Shown in pieces: positions 45,047 to 54,681 of a stretch of DNA of 64,000 nt. Location of the stretch: assembly GCF_003014595.1 (NCBI RefSeq), contig NZ_PYGK01000001.1:620001-684000 (forward strand). The letters are read 5' to 3'. Both the position numbers and the translations under genes were made by a program. Below the pieces are notes generated by a model, which was not told where the DNA came from, searched no databases, and was given only the letters and a program-made list of their open reading frames with translations. Every line of letters begins with the position of its first letter. Position 1 is the stretch's first letter. Source of the stretch: Chitinophaga ginsengisoli. Its GTDB lineage: Bacteria > Bacteroidota > Bacteroidia > Chitinophagales > Chitinophagaceae.

Positions 45047-46783
45047 CTACTTTCCGGCTTCCTGCAGAAAGTCCTTGATACCCTGCACGATCTTGTCTGC
45101 CAGTACCAGCCGGAAGTTCTCGTCCAGTATACGGATCTCATCTTCCGGATAGCTGAGGAAAAGTGTTTCTATGAGTGCTGTAGGCATCTCCGTAGGCATG
45201 TTCAGGATGAAGTTAAAATTGGAATTGTTCTTAAAATCGGCCAGTCCTGTTTCCAGGAGCCGGTTGTGGATATACCGGTTCAGCGGTTCACAGAAGGGGT
45301 ATTTGTAGTAGTTGGCAGTGCCTTTCACATCTACCGGGTTGATGGAGGAGTTCATGTGAATGCTCAGCAGTAAGTCAGGCGCCAGTTGCCGGTAATTGTA
45401 CAAACGGGCCTGGTTGTCCACAAAGACGTCGCTTACCCTTGTTGTGATGACATGGGCGCCTTCTTTCTCGAGGGCCACCTTTACCAGCATGGCCATGATC
45501 AGGGTCAGCTGTTTTTCCGCTACACCCATGGCGCCGGCAGTGCCGATATTACCACCTCCATGACCAGCATCTACTGCGATAGTCAGGTCTTTCAGCTGCA
45601 GGCTGGCGGGCTGGTGTTTGATCCGGATGGTGAGGCGGTTACTGTCGCTGTAAAATATCTTGTAGCCCCAGGGCTGGTTATGTGCCAGTGACACTGCTAT
45701 ACGGAATACGTCGGGGCTTACCTGTTTCCAGTCTATCCGGCTAATCTCTCCGGTAGTTTGTGTTTCCGGCAGAAAGCCTGGCTCTGACATTGCACCGTGG
45801 ATGTCTACGACGAGCTTACCTGGATTGACCTCCTGAGTGGACAGATAAGGCAGTTTGTCTGCCAGGCCAACGGAGATATAGTCGAATTGTTTATCACTCC
45901 ATACCCGGGCCTCGTTTACTATACTCTGGGGCGCTGGTTCTGTTACGGTCATTGTGTCTACCAGGCTTTCAGGAATATAGGCAAACTGATTGGCGCTGAG
46001 TTTCACCCTATAATGATTGCCTTCCCTGCCGGTGATATGCAGCAGTACATCCCCGTCCAGGTAGCCCATTTTCTCGGGACCTAACCTGTCTCCGTCGGGG
46101 GAGATGGTCAGGTAGGTCTGATCATCAATGGTGCGGGCTGTCAGTTGTGTGTTGCGCTGAAAGGAATACCGGAAGGTGCCGGGCAATACCGCCGATTGTC
46201 CCTTATATTTCAGAAATACATTGACCTTGCCATCCAGTAGGGAATCTGCTTCTGTCAGTACATAGTAACCGCTATAGAAGCCGGCAATCCCACTTGTCTG
46301 TGCTGCGGGTAGTTCCGGGATAGGTGTGCCATTAAACCAGGTGGCCTGTCCGCCGGGATAACCCTTCATACGTACACGTAGGGTATCACCAGCCGAAAGG
46401 GTAGCGTTTGATTTAGGCGATATTGTTACATAGTCGATACGGAAAGAAGGCGTCACCCGCAATGGTGGTGGCGGATTGTAGTAGAAATGATAAGTGCGCG
46501 ATACAAATTTTCCCGTGCTATCGGTAGCCGAAAGCACCATCGTTGTTTTCCCTGGTTTCAGGTCACGCTTCAGTGCAAATACACCGTTGGGGTATACGTA
46601 AATGCTGTCATTGTTCAGCAATACCTTACAGCCCTCACAGGTGCGGCCTGAAAAGTATTGTCTGGCGCTGCTGGTATTGATCTCTGTCCTGAGCGGTTGT
46701 GCCATCTTCAGGAAAGCCTGTGCATGCAGTTGTAGACCTGTATACGCTGTTTGTATCAGTAGTAATAGTGCGAATCTCCTCAT
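45047..46783 (-). CDS. N-acetylmuramoyl-L-alanine amidase
   Basis: Predicted 578 residues. A signal peptide (MRRFALLLLIQTAYTGLQLHAQ, split near 19-22) is followed by a long beta-rich region (about 40-380) with SH3-like segments. The C-terminal Amidase_3 domain (about 390-575) has the zinc set: His in VDAGHGGGNIGT, Glu in GVAEKQLTL, His in LSIHMNSS, and catalytic Glu in LIETLFLSYPEDE. It cleaves peptide stems from glycan during wall turnover or division. The start at 46783 begins the signal peptide; earlier codons overlap a terminator. Confidence 0.92.
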   Translation of the reverse strand: MRRFALLLLIQTAYTGLQLHAQAFLKMAQPLRTEINTSSARQYFSGRTCEGCKVLLNNDSIYVYPNGVFALKRDLKPGKTTMVLSATDSTGKFVSRTYHFYYNPPPPLRVTPSFRIDYVTISPKSNATLSAGDTLRVRMKGYPGGQATWFNGTPIPELPAAQTSGIAGFYSGYYVLTEADSLLDGKVNVFLKYKGQSAVLPGTFRYSFQRNTQLTARTIDDQTYLTISPDGDRLGPEKMGYLDGDVLLHITGREGNHYRVKLSANQFAYIPESLVDTMTVTEPAPQSIVNEARVWSDKQFDYISVGLADKLPYLSTQEVNPGKLVVDIHGAMSEPGFLPETQTTGEISRIDWKQVSPDVFRIAVSLAHNQPWGYKIFYSDSNRLTIRIKHQPASLQLKDLTIAVDAGHGGGNIGTAGAMGVAEKQLTLIMAMLVKVALEKEGAHVITTRVSDVFVDNQARLYNYRQLAPDLLLSIHMNSSINPVDVKGTANYYKYPFCEPLNRYIHNRLLETGLADFKNNSNFNFILNMPTEMPTALIETLFLSYPEDEIRILDENFRLVLADKIVQGIKDFLQEAGK

Positions 46784-46803
46784 AGTCCCACGACAAAATA
46801 AAC

Positions 46804-46835
46804 AAAAAAAATGCCACCCGCTCTTACGGATGGCA
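46804..46835 (-). terminator. acyl-CoA dehydrogenase gene terminator
   Basis: On the minus strand GTGCCATCCG and CGGGTGGCAT form a hairpin followed by seven or more T. Confidence 0.8.
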
Positions 46836-46868
46836 CTCGAAAGTATTGAAAAATTGCGATGGTGATGC

Positions 46869-48662
46869 TTACCAGGCGTATTTATTTTCTGCAATCAGTT
46901 TATCAGCGATGCGCCTGCGTGCATCCCTTGTGTTAAAAGGTGCGGTTTTCGTGAAGCGTTTGATACCGAGTAGCATCATACGTTGTTCATCACCGCTGGC
47001 AAATGAATTGATGGCATCTTTCGCGTACTTGTTGATACGGTCAGCCGTATCGTTGATATAAGTACGGACAATATCCGCCTGAATAACATTGCTGCTTTCG
47101 CCTTCCAGTTCTACTCTCTTCAGCAGGCGGAGGAGCGCACTTTCTGCGGTGAATGTCTCGATGGCCATATCAGCGATATTCATAAGTATTTCCTGCTCAT
47201 TCTGCAGGTCCTGCATCAGTTTTTGCACAGCGCCACCTGCTACCAGGAGGATCGCTTTCTTGAAGTTACCGATCGCTTTTTTCTCTGCCGAGAAAGGGGT
47301 TTCATCGTCATTGCCGAATTCAGGAATGCTCATCAGCTCTTTCATCACATTCATAGCAGGCGTCATGAGGTCCAGGCGGCCTTTTAATGCACGTTTCAGT
47401 GTCATATCCAGGGCCAGCAGCCGGTTGATCTCATTGGTACCTTCGAATATGCGGTTGATACGGCTGTCGCGGTAAGATTTAGAGATGACATATTCATCAC
47501 TGAAGCCGTTACCACCATGTATCTGCACACCTTCATCTACGGAGAAGTCCAGTGCTTCGGAGCCGTTCACTTTCAGGATGGCGCATTCCACCGCGTATTC
47601 TTCCGCAGCACCCAGCAGGGCTTCTGCGAATGGTTTGCCGGCTGCCACCAGTTCTTTTTCTTTCTCGTCAATGAGTTGGGCGGTACGATACAGGGCTGAT
47701 TCACATACCCAGTTCCGGATCACCATTTCACCCAGTTTATGTTTAATAGCGCCGAAATTGGCGATAGGTTGTTTGAATTGTTCGCGGGTATTGGCATACT
47801 GTACGGTGATGGTAGTGACCTGCTTAGCTGCACCAATAGCAGCTGCACACAGTTTCAGACGGCCAATATTGAGGATGTTGAAGGCAATGAGATGACCTTT
47901 GCCGATCTCTCCCAGCACATTTTCCACAGGTACTTTCGCATCCTGGAAATAGATCTGCCTGGTGGACGATCCTTTGATGCCCATTTTATGTTCTTCGGCA
48001 CCGAGCGTGAATCCCGGAGTGTCTTTATCTACGATGAATGCTGTGAAATGCTCACCGTCAATTTTTGCGAATACCGTAAATACATCCGCAAAGCCGGAAT
48101 TGGTGATCCAGCATTTCTGTCCGTTCAGCAGGTAGAACTTACCATCGTCCGACAGCTTGGCTGTGGTCTTCGCACTCAGTGCATCTGAGCCGGAGTTGGG
48201 TTCTGTCAGGGCATAAGCACCTTTCATCACGCCGCTGGCAAGAGAAGGGATATATTTCTGTTTTTGCGCTTCCGTACCGAAGTACAGGATAGGTAAGGAA
48301 CCGATACCGGTATGTGCGGCCATGGCAACAGAGAAAGAGTGGCCGGCACCAAGCGCTTCATTGATCAGGGTTGCGGTAACGAAATCTTTTCCCAGTCCGC
48401 CGTATTCTTCCGGAAATGCAGCACCCAGCAGTCCCAGTTCACCTGCCTTGTCCAGCAGGGAGGGCATCAGGCCTTCTTCCAGTTTATCAATACGGTCAAG
48501 TACGGGAGTAACTTCTTTGGCTACAAACTGCTCCGCCATTTCTCTGATCATGCGTTGCTCTTCGTTGAAATCTTCGGGTGTAAAGACTTCGTTGGCAGGG
48601 GTTTCTTTGACGAGGAATTCCACGCCTTTCAAGGCGTGTTTGTTATCAACTGTGGCATCCAT
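46869..48662 (-). CDS. acyl-CoA dehydrogenase
   Basis: A 597-residue FAD enzyme of fatty acid beta-oxidation. The ACAD core (about 35-420) has YALTEPNSGSDA, QKCWITNSGFADVF and the final segment YRDSRINRIFEGTNEINRLL, which includes the usual catalytic Glu. An extra C-terminal domain of about 170 residues makes it similar to very-long-chain type enzymes. Electron-transfer flavoprotein genes are not in the window. Divergent from the small hydrolase gene. Confidence 0.93.
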   Translation of the reverse strand: MDATVDNKHALKGVEFLVKETPANEVFTPEDFNEEQRMIREMAEQFVAKEVTPVLDRIDKLEEGLMPSLLDKAGELGLLGAAFPEEYGGLGKDFVTATLINEALGAGHSFSVAMAAHTGIGSLPILYFGTEAQKQKYIPSLASGVMKGAYALTEPNSGSDALSAKTTAKLSDDGKFYLLNGQKCWITNSGFADVFTVFAKIDGEHFTAFIVDKDTPGFTLGAEEHKMGIKGSSTRQIYFQDAKVPVENVLGEIGKGHLIAFNILNIGRLKLCAAAIGAAKQVTTITVQYANTREQFKQPIANFGAIKHKLGEMVIRNWVCESALYRTAQLIDEKEKELVAAGKPFAEALLGAAEEYAVECAILKVNGSEALDFSVDEGVQIHGGNGFSDEYVISKSYRDSRINRIFEGTNEINRLLALDMTLKRALKGRLDLMTPAMNVMKELMSIPEFGNDDETPFSAEKKAIGNFKKAILLVAGGAVQKLMQDLQNEQEILMNIADMAIETFTAESALLRLLKRVELEGESSNVIQADIVRTYINDTADRINKYAKDAINSFASGDEQRMMLLGIKRFTKTAPFNTRDARRRIADKLIAENKYAW

Positions 48663-48722
48663 CCTGAATTTTTTTTGGTCCTATTGTAATTTACTTAGTT
48701 TAGGCCAAACGGCAAAAGTTGA

Positions 48723-48730
48723 TACATTTG
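48723..48730 (+). promoter_or_regulatory. -7 box upstream of the hydrolase gene
   Basis: TACATTTG, four bases before the start codon, again implying a very short or absent leader. Confidence 0.35.
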
Positions 48731-48734
48731 TGTC

Positions 48735-49538
48735 ATGTCCTCCTTCTTTTTCCCATATCGGAAAAGCCTTTTCCACGCTATCAGCGATGGAACAGGAGAG
48801 GAATTGCTCATCTGCCTGCACGGTTTTGGTGAAAATGCCAGCAGCTTTGGCCGCCTGCATTACACACTGGGACAACACTTTACGATTGTAGCGCTGGATC
48901 TGCCCCTGCACGGACTGACAGCGTGGAAAGAGGAACGGCCATTTGAAATGGAAGATCTGCAAGCAGTAATATTACTCATTCTGGAGCATTACGGGTTTTC
49001 TACTTTTTCCATCATGGGGTACAGCATGGGAGGCAGGGTCGCTTTATGCATTGTGCAGCTGCTGGCAGAGAAGATAGACCGACTGTACCTGCTGGCGCCG
49101 GATGGCCTGAAAGACAATGGCTGGCATATGTTTGCCACACAGACGCGCATCGGTAATAAACTATTCAAATATTGCACTTACCATCCGCAGTTATTCTTCG
49201 GATTGCTGCACACCTGGAGGGGACTGCGTTTTATCAGCAGAGGACTGCATAAGTTCACTTTCAATAGTATGAACACTTTAGACAAGCGGGAAAGGGTGTA
49301 TTTCGTGTGGACCTGCATGAGTAAGATGATGCCTGACAGAAAACTGTGCAAACAGCTACTGAAGAAATACAGGATACAGACACTGCTGCTGTTTGGAAAA
49401 TATGACCGCGTCATACCTCCCGTGTTAGGCGTACGTTTTATGGATGGTACCTTCTCCTGTGAAATGGTGGTGATGGAAAAGGGGCATCACCTGATTGGTG
49501 AGGATGCTGCAGAAGTGATTAAAGACCATAGTTTTTAA
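48735..49538 (+). CDS. alpha/beta hydrolase
   Basis: A 267-residue soluble hydrolase. CLHGFGENASSF supplies the oxyanion hole, GYSMGGRVA the nucleophile Ser97, LFGKYDRVIPP the Asp, and EKGHHLIGED the His. No lid or membrane part beyond a short helical region. The substrate is unknown; it may release acyl groups, but its position next to the acyl-CoA dehydrogenase is only suggestive. Confidence 0.85.
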   Translation: MSSFFFPYRKSLFHAISDGTGEELLICLHGFGENASSFGRLHYTLGQHFTIVALDLPLHGLTAWKEERPFEMEDLQAVILLILEHYGFSTFSIMGYSMGGRVALCIVQLLAEKIDRLYLLAPDGLKDNGWHMFATQTRIGNKLFKYCTYHPQLFFGLLHTWRGLRFISRGLHKFTFNSMNTLDKRERVYFVWTCMSKMMPDRKLCKQLLKKYRIQTLLLFGKYDRVIPPVLGVRFMDGTFSCEMVVMEKGHHLIGEDAAEVIKDHSF

Positions 49539-49599
49539 AACATTAACAACAACATACAATCATCTGCGGAATTAGTATCTGCAGACTATCGTCTCAGCT

Positions 49600-50742
49600 A
49601 TGTATATTATTCTATCGATCCTGTTCCTTTTAGGTTTTGTTTACGGTTATTTGATGTTACGCTATGGACAGGGTTGGAAAAGTTTGCCGGCTTTCAAACC
49701 TGTGCATCCGGTAAGTGGCCATACAAAAGTAACAGTGATCATTCCCGCCAGGGATGAGGAAGCAAATCTGCCTCCTCTTTTACAGGCATTAAAGGCACAG
49801 ACCTATCCTGCTCATTTGTTTGAGGTGATCGTGATCGATGATTTTTCTACGGATGCTACTGCTGATGTAGTAAGGCATTTTCCTGCATCTAATGTGCAGC
49901 TGTTACAGCTGAGTCAACACCTGAGCGCAGAACAGCGACTGAACTCCTACAAAAAGAAAGCGATAGAAATGGCAGTAGAACGTGCTACCGGCGATATCAT
50001 CATGACCACTGATGCCGATTGTGTGATGGGGCCTGAATGGATCACAAGGATGGTGCAGTTCTATGAAACCTATCAGCCGAAATTCATTGCCGCACCTGTT
50101 AGTTTTTACCAGGAGCATAACTTCTTCAAAGTGCTGCAGTCGCTGGACTTTATGACGATGCAAGGTATTACAGGCGCACTGGCCGCCTTGAAATCGGGTA
50201 CGATGTGTAATGGCGCCAACCTGGCTTATGAACGTAAGGTGTTTTATGAAGTAGGTGGTTTTAAGGGGATAGATAATATCGCCTCCGGCGATGATATGTT
50301 GCTGATGTTTAAGATCTACAGTGCTTATCCCACGGGAGTGTTGTACATGAAGAGTGAAGAAGCCATTGTACGTACTTTGCCGGTAGATACCTTTAAGCAG
50401 TTTATGCACCAGCGGATACGTTGGTCGTCCAAAGCAGATAAGTATGACGATAAACGACTGACCTGGGTACTGGCATTGGTGTATTTCTGGAATGCGGGCA
50501 TGTTACTGGCGGGTATTGCAGCGCTCTTCCTGCCGGCATGGCGTATGTGGTTCCTGGGATTGCTGATCTATAAGATCCTGGTGGAGTTTTATTTTATGGT
50601 ACCTGTAGCGCGGTTCTTTGATAAAACGGCTTTATTATCAAGGTTTATTCCCGGACAGTTCTTCCATATTCCTTACATTGTAGTAGCGGGTTGGTTAGGT
50701 AAGTTTGGTTCATACCAGTGGAAAGGTCGGAAAGTTAAATAA
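49600..50742 (+). CDS. glycosyltransferase family 2
   Basis: A 380-residue membrane-bound transferase: one N-terminal helix (2-18), a GT-A domain (about 44-270) and two or three C-terminal helices (about 285-365). Motifs are VIIPARDEEANLPPLL, IDDFSTDATADV, TTDADC (metal-binding), SGDDM and QRIRWSSK, the last typical of processive or integral-membrane GT2 enzymes. Five bases separate it from the permease gene. The product is unknown. Confidence 0.9.
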   Translation: MYIILSILFLLGFVYGYLMLRYGQGWKSLPAFKPVHPVSGHTKVTVIIPARDEEANLPPLLQALKAQTYPAHLFEVIVIDDFSTDATADVVRHFPASNVQLLQLSQHLSAEQRLNSYKKKAIEMAVERATGDIIMTTDADCVMGPEWITRMVQFYETYQPKFIAAPVSFYQEHNFFKVLQSLDFMTMQGITGALAALKSGTMCNGANLAYERKVFYEVGGFKGIDNIASGDDMLLMFKIYSAYPTGVLYMKSEEAIVRTLPVDTFKQFMHQRIRWSSKADKYDDKRLTWVLALVYFWNAGMLLAGIAALFLPAWRMWFLGLLIYKILVEFYFMVPVARFFDKTALLSRFIPGQFFHIPYIVVAGWLGKFGSYQWKGRKVK

Positions 50743-50747
50743 ATGTT

Positions 50748-51893
50748 ATGTCTGATAGCAACAGCAGGTCCTCGTTTGGTAGTAATGCCTGGAAAAGGTT
50801 GCGGCGCAATATAGGCGCTGTAGCTGGCATGCTGTTGATCATTGCAGCGGTGATAGTCAGTATACTGGCCTATCAGCTGTCGCCGGACAGTACACCCTAT
50901 GCCAACAGGATGATGCTGGAGACCGGCGGACAAAAGCCAGGATTCCGTATTCATGTACTGGCCTTACAGCAGGATCGGCAGGTAAGCAGGAACGGCTTTT
51001 TCTCCCGGTTGATAAATGGACAACCTGATTCTGTTACCTATATCCCTGTCCGTGACTGGCGTTTTGCAGGTAATGACATCATTGTAACGAAATATCTGGA
51101 TGAAGAAGAATCAGTGACAGAGCGGTATAGTTTGAGTGAGGTACTGTTTGCAAAGGAAATAGCCCCTGGCAACAGGTTGAAGCAATGGCAGCAGGAAATT
51201 GCCAACAACAGGATTAAAGAACGCACCTATTGGCTGGGAACGGATAAATTTGGAAGAGACATTTTAAGCCGCCTGTTGGTCGGAACGAGGGTAAGTCTGA
51301 GTGTGGGCTGTATTGCCGTGATCATTTCCCTGACTATTGGCATTCTGCTGGGGGCAGTAGCCGGTTATTTCCGGGGGGTGACCGACGAAGTGGTGATGTG
51401 GTTGGTGAATGTGATATGGGCGGTACCAACATTATTGTTAGTGTTTGCTATTACGCTTGCGCTGGGAAAAGGTTTCTGGCAGATATTCATAGCCGTTGGA
51501 CTGACGATGTGGGTGAATGTGGCCAGGATCATCAGGGGGCAGGTAATGGCACTACGGGAACTGCCTTTCATAGAGGCTACAAGGGCGCTGGGCTTTGGTC
51601 ATGCGCGGACGATAGGCCGGCATATACTGCCGAATATCCTTGGGCCGGTAATGGTGGTAGCGGCAGGCAATTTTGCCACCGCTATTGTGGTAGAAGCAGG
51701 TCTTAGTTTCCTGGGGGTAGGGGTACAGCCGCCGCAGCCTTCCTGGGGCCTGATGATCAAGGAGAACTATAATTTTATCATCACCCATAATCCTATGTTG
51801 GCGTTAATTCCGGGGCTAGCTATCATGGTGATGGTATTGGCCTTTAATCTGTTAGGGAACGGGCTGCGGGACGCCATGGATGTACGGCAGTAA
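50748..51893 (+). CDS. ABC transporter permease, OppC/DppC-like
   Basis: A 381-residue inner-membrane permease for peptides or similar solutes. An N-terminal OppC_N helix (about 25-45) precedes a periplasmic insert of about 110 residues, then LGTDKFGRDILSRLLVGTRVSLSVG. The EAA loop (EATRALGFGHARTIGRHILPN) contacts the ATPase. Five further helices are visible. The partner permease, ATPase and binding protein genes are not next to it, so the system is split. Confidence 0.92.
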   Translation: MSDSNSRSSFGSNAWKRLRRNIGAVAGMLLIIAAVIVSILAYQLSPDSTPYANRMMLETGGQKPGFRIHVLALQQDRQVSRNGFFSRLINGQPDSVTYIPVRDWRFAGNDIIVTKYLDEEESVTERYSLSEVLFAKEIAPGNRLKQWQQEIANNRIKERTYWLGTDKFGRDILSRLLVGTRVSLSVGCIAVIISLTIGILLGAVAGYFRGVTDEVVMWLVNVIWAVPTLLLVFAITLALGKGFWQIFIAVGLTMWVNVARIIRGQVMALRELPFIEATRALGFGHARTIGRHILPNILGPVMVVAAGNFATAIVVEAGLSFLGVGVQPPQPSWGLMIKENYNFIITHNPMLALIPGLAIMVMVLAFNLLGNGLRDAMDVRQ

Positions 51894-51950
51894 ACACTTG
51901 GATCGCATTAAAAAAACGACTAATTTTACTCTTATCCATAATTCTTTACT

Positions 51951-52373
51951 ATGCCTTTGAAATCATATCTTTTTACAACCTTAGCCATTTTCGCACTCAT
52001 ATTTTCCGCCTGCAAGAAGAAAGGTCCCATTGAACCTAAGCCTGAAGAGGAAGGCCTGAAGGTAACTTTAGAAAATGTAGCGGAAGGACAGTATACCGCC
52101 TCTCCCGGTAGCAGCTACACATTCCAGGTAAAGATCAATTCTGTAATGCCTGCGCAGGGCGTGAACATAAAAGTAGACGCTATTACTGATCCCGGTGGCA
52201 TTGTATTCCCCCAGAACCCGGTAGCACCTTCTAAAGACAGTGTTATCAACGTTACCCTGGTAGGACTGGAAGCGCTGCGTACGGTAAAGGTGACAATTAC
52301 TATTACGTCTGCTGGTAACGGGAATAACACGATTACCAAGACTTTCTGGATCACAAATAAATCAGACGAATAA
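51951..52373 (+). CDS. small lipoprotein of unknown function
   Basis: A 140-residue predicted lipoprotein. The signal MPLKSYLFTTLAIFALIFSAC ends in the lipobox FSAC (Cys21), followed by a KKK stretch and an acidic linker. The rest looks like one immunoglobulin-like beta domain (VTLENVAEGQYTASPGSSYTF, then VKVTITITSAGNGNNTITKTF). No specific family recognised. A strong terminator follows. Confidence 0.75.
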   Translation: MPLKSYLFTTLAIFALIFSACKKKGPIEPKPEEEGLKVTLENVAEGQYTASPGSSYTFQVKINSVMPAQGVNIKVDAITDPGGIVFPQNPVAPSKDSVINVTLVGLEALRTVKVTITITSAGNGNNTITKTFWITNKSDE

Positions 52374-52430
52374 AGGTAAAATAGTATCACCTTGTGATGC
52401 TGTTTGAAATCATATTTTCGAGCCAGATCC

Positions 52431-52465
52431 TTTGCTAGTAAAGATCTGGCTTTTTTTATAGGGGT
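52431..52465 (+). terminator. lipoprotein gene terminator
   Basis: Arms AGCCAGATC and GATCTGGCT followed by a run of T (to about 52465). Confidence 0.85.
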
Positions 52466-52638
52466 AGGAGAGAAGAAGCATAGAACAAGCAGAGAAGAAG
52501 CAACGAAGATGCTTCGAAGGAGCATTCGCCTGAGAAATAGGCTTTCTTAATAGTATTTTAACCTTGCATTCCGGTAAATCATCCTTGGTAATTCGTATTT
52601 CTGCCTAGCTTTGCACCTGCAGATTAAGCAGCTAAACT

Positions 52639-53733
52639 ATGCGTATAGGAGTGAACGCTTCCTGTGTATTGCAGGATACGCCTGCGGATACAGGTAATAT
52701 CATCAGGGATCTACTGTCAGGATTATGCCGGTCATACCCGGAACACCATTTCATTTTCTTTTTTGATCAGGCTCCGCCGGCCACCTTACAATGGCCGCAG
52801 AATGTAACAATCGTTGTGGTGCCCGGTAATGGGCAGCGTAACTGGCAGCAATACCTGTGGCTGGAATGGAAGCTGGTGAGCGCCATTAAGAAACAGCAGG
52901 TAGATCTTTTCCTGGGTATGGATGGACAAATACCTTTACGTAGTAAGGTACCCGCTCACCTGTTGATCAGCGATATGGGCTTTTTGCGTGGAGTAGCTGG
53001 TATTCCGGTTGCCAGGCAACGTTGGCAGAAAAAGAACCTGGGCAGGTATATCGGGCAGGCGAAAAAGGTCATTGTGCTGTCGCATACACTGGAGCAGGAG
53101 GTATTGCATTACGCACCTGCTGCCGCCGCTAAACTGCGTGTATTGCTGCCTGCTATTGACAGTAGTTATCAGCCGTTGCAATGGGAGGAAAGGGAAGAGG
53201 TGAAGAGCACTTATGCCGGCAGTGTGGAGTATTTCGTAGCAGTAGGCAGTATTCATCCAAAAAATAACCTGATGCCCCTGCTCAAGGCATTTTCTGCATT
53301 GAAGCGCAGGTTGCATTCCAATATGAAACTATTGCTGGTGGGGTCGGAAACAGCCGCTGGTGCGGAAATCACCGGGTCTTTACCATCCTATAAATACCGG
53401 AATGATGTGGTGTTAATACCGGATGCCGACCAGGCAACCCTGGCCGGGATAGTGGCAGGCGCTTATGCGCTGGTATATACCGCCCGTTTTGCAGGAGTAG
53501 CCACGCCGGTATATGCTGCAATGCAGTGCGAAGTACCGGTTATAGCGTTGGAAGGCGCTGCCGCCAGGGAAGCGGGAGGAGAGGCGGTATTGTATACCGA
53601 TCCGGAAAACCTGGAAGATCTGGCAGATAAAATGTGCCTGCTGTATAAAGATGAGGAATTGAGAAGCCGCTTGCTGAGTAAGGCAAAGAAAGCAGGCGGA
53701 ACGGCGGCATTTGACGCACTGATTATAGATTAG
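52639..53733 (+). CDS. glycosyltransferase family 4 (group 1)
   Basis: A 364-residue GT-B enzyme. The N-terminal domain is shown by MRIGVNASCVLQDTPADTGN and KKVIVLSHTLEQEVLHYA. The C-terminal domain has VAVGSIHPKNNLMPLLKAFSAL and the ARFAGVATPVYAAMQCEVPVIA donor-site stretch; the usual E-x7-E pair is altered to R-F-A...Q-C-E, so only the second Glu is plain. The product is unknown, perhaps surface polysaccharide or lipid. Confidence 0.88.
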   Translation: MRIGVNASCVLQDTPADTGNIIRDLLSGLCRSYPEHHFIFFFDQAPPATLQWPQNVTIVVVPGNGQRNWQQYLWLEWKLVSAIKKQQVDLFLGMDGQIPLRSKVPAHLLISDMGFLRGVAGIPVARQRWQKKNLGRYIGQAKKVIVLSHTLEQEVLHYAPAAAAKLRVLLPAIDSSYQPLQWEEREEVKSTYAGSVEYFVAVGSIHPKNNLMPLLKAFSALKRRLHSNMKLLLVGSETAAGAEITGSLPSYKYRNDVVLIPDADQATLAGIVAGAYALVYTARFAGVATPVYAAMQCEVPVIALEGAAAREAGGEAVLYTDPENLEDLADKMCLLYKDEELRSRLLSKAKKAGGTAAFDALIID

Positions 53734-53744
53734 CCAATTAATAC

Positions 53745-53752
53745 TAAATTTG
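53745..53752 (+). promoter_or_regulatory. -7 box upstream of gldC
   Basis: TAAATTTG, 31 bases before the gldC ATG; a second near-match lies at 53760. Confidence 0.35.
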
Positions 53753-53783
53753 CGGTTCTTAAAATTTGGGAACAACTAATATC

Positions 53784-54131
53784 ATGGGAAAGACATCTAC
53801 CATACAGATTCAGGTGGGCCTGGACAATGACAGGATACCTGAGAAGATAGAATGGAGGGCAACTGACAGCTCTGAGTCAGATCGTTTCCAGCAGGCAAAG
53901 GCAATGATGATCGCCTTCTGGGATGGTGGAGACAAAACTGCGCTGCGTATAGACTTATGGACAAAACAAATGATGGTGGATGAAATGGCCGATTTCTTTT
54001 TCCAGACATTAATGACCATGGCTGATACTTATCAGCGTGCTACGCCATACAAGGACCAGGCCGATGATCTGCGTGCTTTCGCGAAAGATTTCTACAAGAA
54101 ATTCGAAGAAAAGCAGAAGCAGGAACAATAA
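53784..54131 (+). CDS. gldC: gliding motility protein GldC
   Basis: Predicted 115 residues. GKTSTIQIQVGLDNDRIPE and IEWRATDS at the start and ALRIDLWTKQMMVDEMADFF in the middle match GldC, a small soluble protein that supports gliding in Flavobacterium; its biochemical role is unclear. I use the ATG at 53784; an in-frame TTG six codons earlier is improbable. It precedes a YqeY gene by 25 bases and probably shares its transcript. Confidence 0.9.
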   Translation: MGKTSTIQIQVGLDNDRIPEKIEWRATDSSESDRFQQAKAMMIAFWDGGDKTALRIDLWTKQMMVDEMADFFFQTLMTMADTYQRATPYKDQADDLRAFAKDFYKKFEEKQKQEQ

Positions 54132-54156
54132 GCCATAACCTTTTAAACATCCACAT

Positions 54157-54609
54157 ATGTCATTAGAATTAAATGTTAACGCCGCTATTAAGGCAGCGAT
54201 GCTGGCAAAAAACGAAGCTGAACTGCGGGCGCTGCGCGCTATCAAAGCTGCTGTATTGCTGGCCAAAACAGCAGAAGGTGGTGGCGCTGAGATGACGGGA
54301 GATGATGAAATAAAACTCCTGCAGAAGCTGGCTAAACAAAGGAAAGACTCCCTGGAGATATTCCGTCAGCAGAACCGTGAAGACCTCGCCGTAAAAGAAG
54401 AAGAAGAACTGGTGGTGATCGAAAGATACCTGCCCAAACAGATGGATGAGGCGGAACTGAGAACTGCTATTACTGAGATCATTGCTTCAACAGGCGCCAG
54501 TTCACCTGCCGATATGGGTAAGGTAATGGGCGTAGCCACCAAACAACTGGCCGGAAAGGCTGATGGTAAGGCTATCTCTGCACTGGTAAAAGAACTGTTG
54601 GCCAAATAA
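54157..54609 (+). CDS. GatB/YqeY domain protein
   Basis: A 150-residue helical protein matching YqeY, which resembles the tRNA-binding tail of the amidotransferase GatB. LRAIKAAVLLAKTAEGGG, LLQKLAKQRKDSLEIF and the ending ISALVKELLAK are typical. The exact function is uncertain; it may act on aminoacyl-tRNA. In one unit with gldC. Confidence 0.92.
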   Translation: MSLELNVNAAIKAAMLAKNEAELRALRAIKAAVLLAKTAEGGGAEMTGDDEIKLLQKLAKQRKDSLEIFRQQNREDLAVKEEEELVVIERYLPKQMDEAELRTAITEIIASTGASSPADMGKVMGVATKQLAGKADGKAISALVKELLAK

Positions 54610-54681
54610 TCAGGTACCGGATGACCGATCGATCCGTATTCGCCGGTTATCCGGTATCTCCCTTTTTATCCTATTGAAATC